From Azospirillum sp. OGB3 (GTDB taxonomy: Bacteria > Pseudomonadota > Alphaproteobacteria > Azospirillales > Azospirillaceae), in contig NZ_JACHYN010000020.1 of assembly GCF_014192915.1 (NCBI RefSeq), forward strand, positions 35,578 through 99,577: a DNA stretch of 64,000 nucleotides, read 5' to 3'. How positions within the stretch are numbered: the first letter of the stretch is position 1; each line of letters starts with the position of its first letter. Below are positions 62,658-64,000 of the stretch, one piece after another. The translations under genes and the position numbers were made by a program. The notes beneath the pieces were generated by a model. The model did not search any database, was not told the DNA's origin, and worked only from the letters and a program-made list of their open reading frames with translations.

Positions 62658-63629
62658 ATGAGCGAATCCCAGGAGCTTACAACATCGCCGCAAGCGCGCG
62701 CTGCCGAGCTTGCCGAGGTCGCGCGGATGCTCGACAAGGTCTTCGGAGGGAAACGCTACACGCCCGAATACATCGACTGGCAGTACGAGCGGTCGCCGGA
62801 AGGCCGCGAGGTCGCCGTGAACCTTCGCCACGACGACGCGCTCAGCGCCCATTACGCCCTGATCCCCCAGACCTGGACGGATGGGGGAGCCGATGAGAAA
62901 ACCCGCTATCCGCTGATGCTGTCCCTGAACACGGCGGTGACGGAAGCGGCGCGCGGAAAGGGCGTGTTCACCCGCCTCGCGGAGGAGACCTACCAGGCCG
63001 CCGTCGACCAGCGCGGGGCGAAGGCGGTCCTGGGGGTCGCGAACGCGAATTCGACCCCCGGCTTCACGCGGCGGCTCGGTTTTGCCATCCTCAGCCCGCT
63101 CCCGGTCATCATCGGCGTGGCGAACCCCTTCGGCGGCCGGGGGATCGAGACCCATGTCACCGACGCGGCGTTCACCCGCTCCCCGCGGCTGGCCGAAATC
63201 GCCGGATCGGTGGCGGCGCCGTCCGCCGGCGCCCTGGCCCAGCTGTGGACCGCCGAAAAGCTGGCGTGGCGCCTGTCGTCGCCGCTCGGGCCCTATTGGC
63301 TGCATGCGGACGCCAGCGGCGTCCTGGTCAGCCGCGTGGAGCGCCACAAGGGCGTCCCGATCGTCATCGCGCTGAAGTTCCTTCCCCGGCGGGGACAGGG
63401 GCCGCTACGCGCGCGGGCCTTGCTGGACGCGGCGTGCGCGCACCACAAGACGCCCTTCTTCCTCTACGCCGGTTTCAACGAGGCCGTGCAGCTCTCCGGC
63501 TTGCCCCTGCCGCGGCGACTGTTGCCGTCGCCGCTGAACCTGATCTACCGCCCGCTCGACCCGGCCATGCCCCCTGCGGAAAAGGTCCGCCTCGCCGCGT
63601 TCGAGTTCCTCGATTTCGATGCGTACTGA
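62658..63629 (+). CDS. GNAT-fold N-acetyltransferase-like protein
   Basis: A 323-residue protein. Residues 15-160 look like a GNAT domain: LDKVFGGKRYTPEYIDWQYE, SLNTAVTEAARGKGVFTRLA (acetyl-CoA loop R-G-K-G) and VLGVANANSTPGFTRRLGFA. The C-terminal half (WRLSSPLGPYWLHADA; FFLYAGFNEAVQLSGLPLPRRL) resembles a second, degenerate GNAT unit. Similar proteins occur near deacetylases in exopolysaccharide loci and are annotated GNAT family. AAGG precedes the ATG. Acetylation of a sugar amine is inferred. Confidence 0.7.
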   Translation: MSESQELTTSPQARAAELAEVARMLDKVFGGKRYTPEYIDWQYERSPEGREVAVNLRHDDALSAHYALIPQTWTDGGADEKTRYPLMLSLNTAVTEAARGKGVFTRLAEETYQAAVDQRGAKAVLGVANANSTPGFTRRLGFAILSPLPVIIGVANPFGGRGIETHVTDAAFTRSPRLAEIAGSVAAPSAGALAQLWTAEKLAWRLSSPLGPYWLHADASGVLVSRVERHKGVPIVIALKFLPRRGQGPLRARALLDAACAHHKTPFFLYAGFNEAVQLSGLPLPRRLLPSPLNLIYRPLDPAMPPAEKVRLAAFEFLDFDAY

Positions 63630-64000
63630 CCGGCCCGTCGTGCGTGGACGCCGGTACGGCCGTGCGGCACACCATCGCCCCCCAGCCGCGGCGGGGGCGG
63701 TGGTTGCCGCGGCGCTGGGCCGGCATCGGCCCGAGATGGGGATCTCCGACCGCTACGCCGGACAGCGGGAACTCGGGGGGGAATTCGGGGAGATCCATCA
63801 GGTTTGTTGAGACGACCTAATCGGCGCCTGCCCGCGTTGGCTCCAGCACTTTCTCCGGTACGGCTTTGAGTATTTGCTGGCCTTTCCGAATACGAAGGCG
63901 AAGCCGTAATTGCTCAGGGGGCTGGTCAGGCGGCGAAGATCGGCTGACCAGCGAGGGCGCGTGAGATGGCCTGATGGGCGGACAGGCCGTTGAGGCGCCC
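63630..64000. other. Right-edge region, possible 3' end of a transposase on the minus strand
   Basis: From 64000 leftward a minus-strand frame reads GRLNGLSAHQAISRALAGQP and then four more residues to a stop at 63926-63928. The end resembles the C-termini of integrase-core transposases, but only 24 codons are visible. Nothing else is recognised between 63630 and 63925. Confidence 0.3.

Overview
The window is high-GC DNA. Split reading frames, TGATG/ATGA stop-start overlaps and the gene content point to a nitrogen-fixing alphaproteobacterium of the Azospirillum/Rhodospirillales type. This is an inference from three things: a molybdenum storage protein pair (mosB-mosA) closely matching the Azotobacter proteins as I remember them, many surface-polysaccharide genes, and a plasmid-type parAB partition locus. 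A tRNA-Gly gene on the same molecule suggests a chromid or large megaplasmid.

Layout. 1-18.6 kb is a somewhat AT-richer accessory block for surface glycans: a CgeB-like glycosyltransferase (cut by the window edge), two methyltransferases, two B12-binding radical SAM proteins, a split transketolase, an SDR epimerase, a heptose-7-phosphate kinase (HddA-like), a TPR protein, a GT4-like transferase, a ColD-like 3-dehydratase with His in place of the PLP lysine, and a heptose-1-phosphate guanylyltransferase (HddC-like). Scars (possible transposase remnant, tandem duplication, decayed ORFs) lie between these genes. 18.7-22.1 kb encodes a large exported beta-helix protein. 22.3-24.0 kb holds mosBA behind a ModE-like dyad. 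24-31 kb carries a GT4, a VTT membrane protein, a Nudix hydrolase, a TctBA transporter without TctC, and an RraA/CHA-aldolase-like enzyme. 31.3-39.7 kb has tRNA-Gly, a TPR-glycosyltransferase-DUF6165 fusion, pseB-pseC, UDP-glucose dehydrogenase and phosphomannomutase.

39.7-46.1 kb is a replicon maintenance zone: three exact copies of an 18-bp palindrome (putative parS), a serine recombinase beside repeat sequences, a methyltransferase-GT2 fusion, and parB/parA. 46.1-51.7 kb holds tandem paralogous DUF4347-RTX proteins. They share their C-terminal domain with the beta-helix protein at 18.7 kb and share their 5' leaders with each other. 52.3-63.6 kb carries an L-2-hydroxyglutarate oxidase-like enzyme, a GmhB-like phosphatase, two large membrane proteins, a DPM-type GT2, a Wzt-type ABC ATPase, a polysaccharide deacetylase and a GNAT-like protein. 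The right edge may hold the tail of a transposase.

How they fit together. The transketolase could supply sedoheptulose 7-phosphate. HddA, GmhB and HddC cover three of the four steps from there to GDP-D-glycero-D-manno-heptose (GmhA is not in the window). The SDR, ColD-like enzyme, methyltransferases and radical SAM enzymes could tailor the sugar, and the glycosyltransferases and Wzt could assemble and export the glycan. The three RTX-tailed proteins look like type I secreted surface proteins. No secretion ABC transporter, Wzm permease or replication initiator is present in the window.
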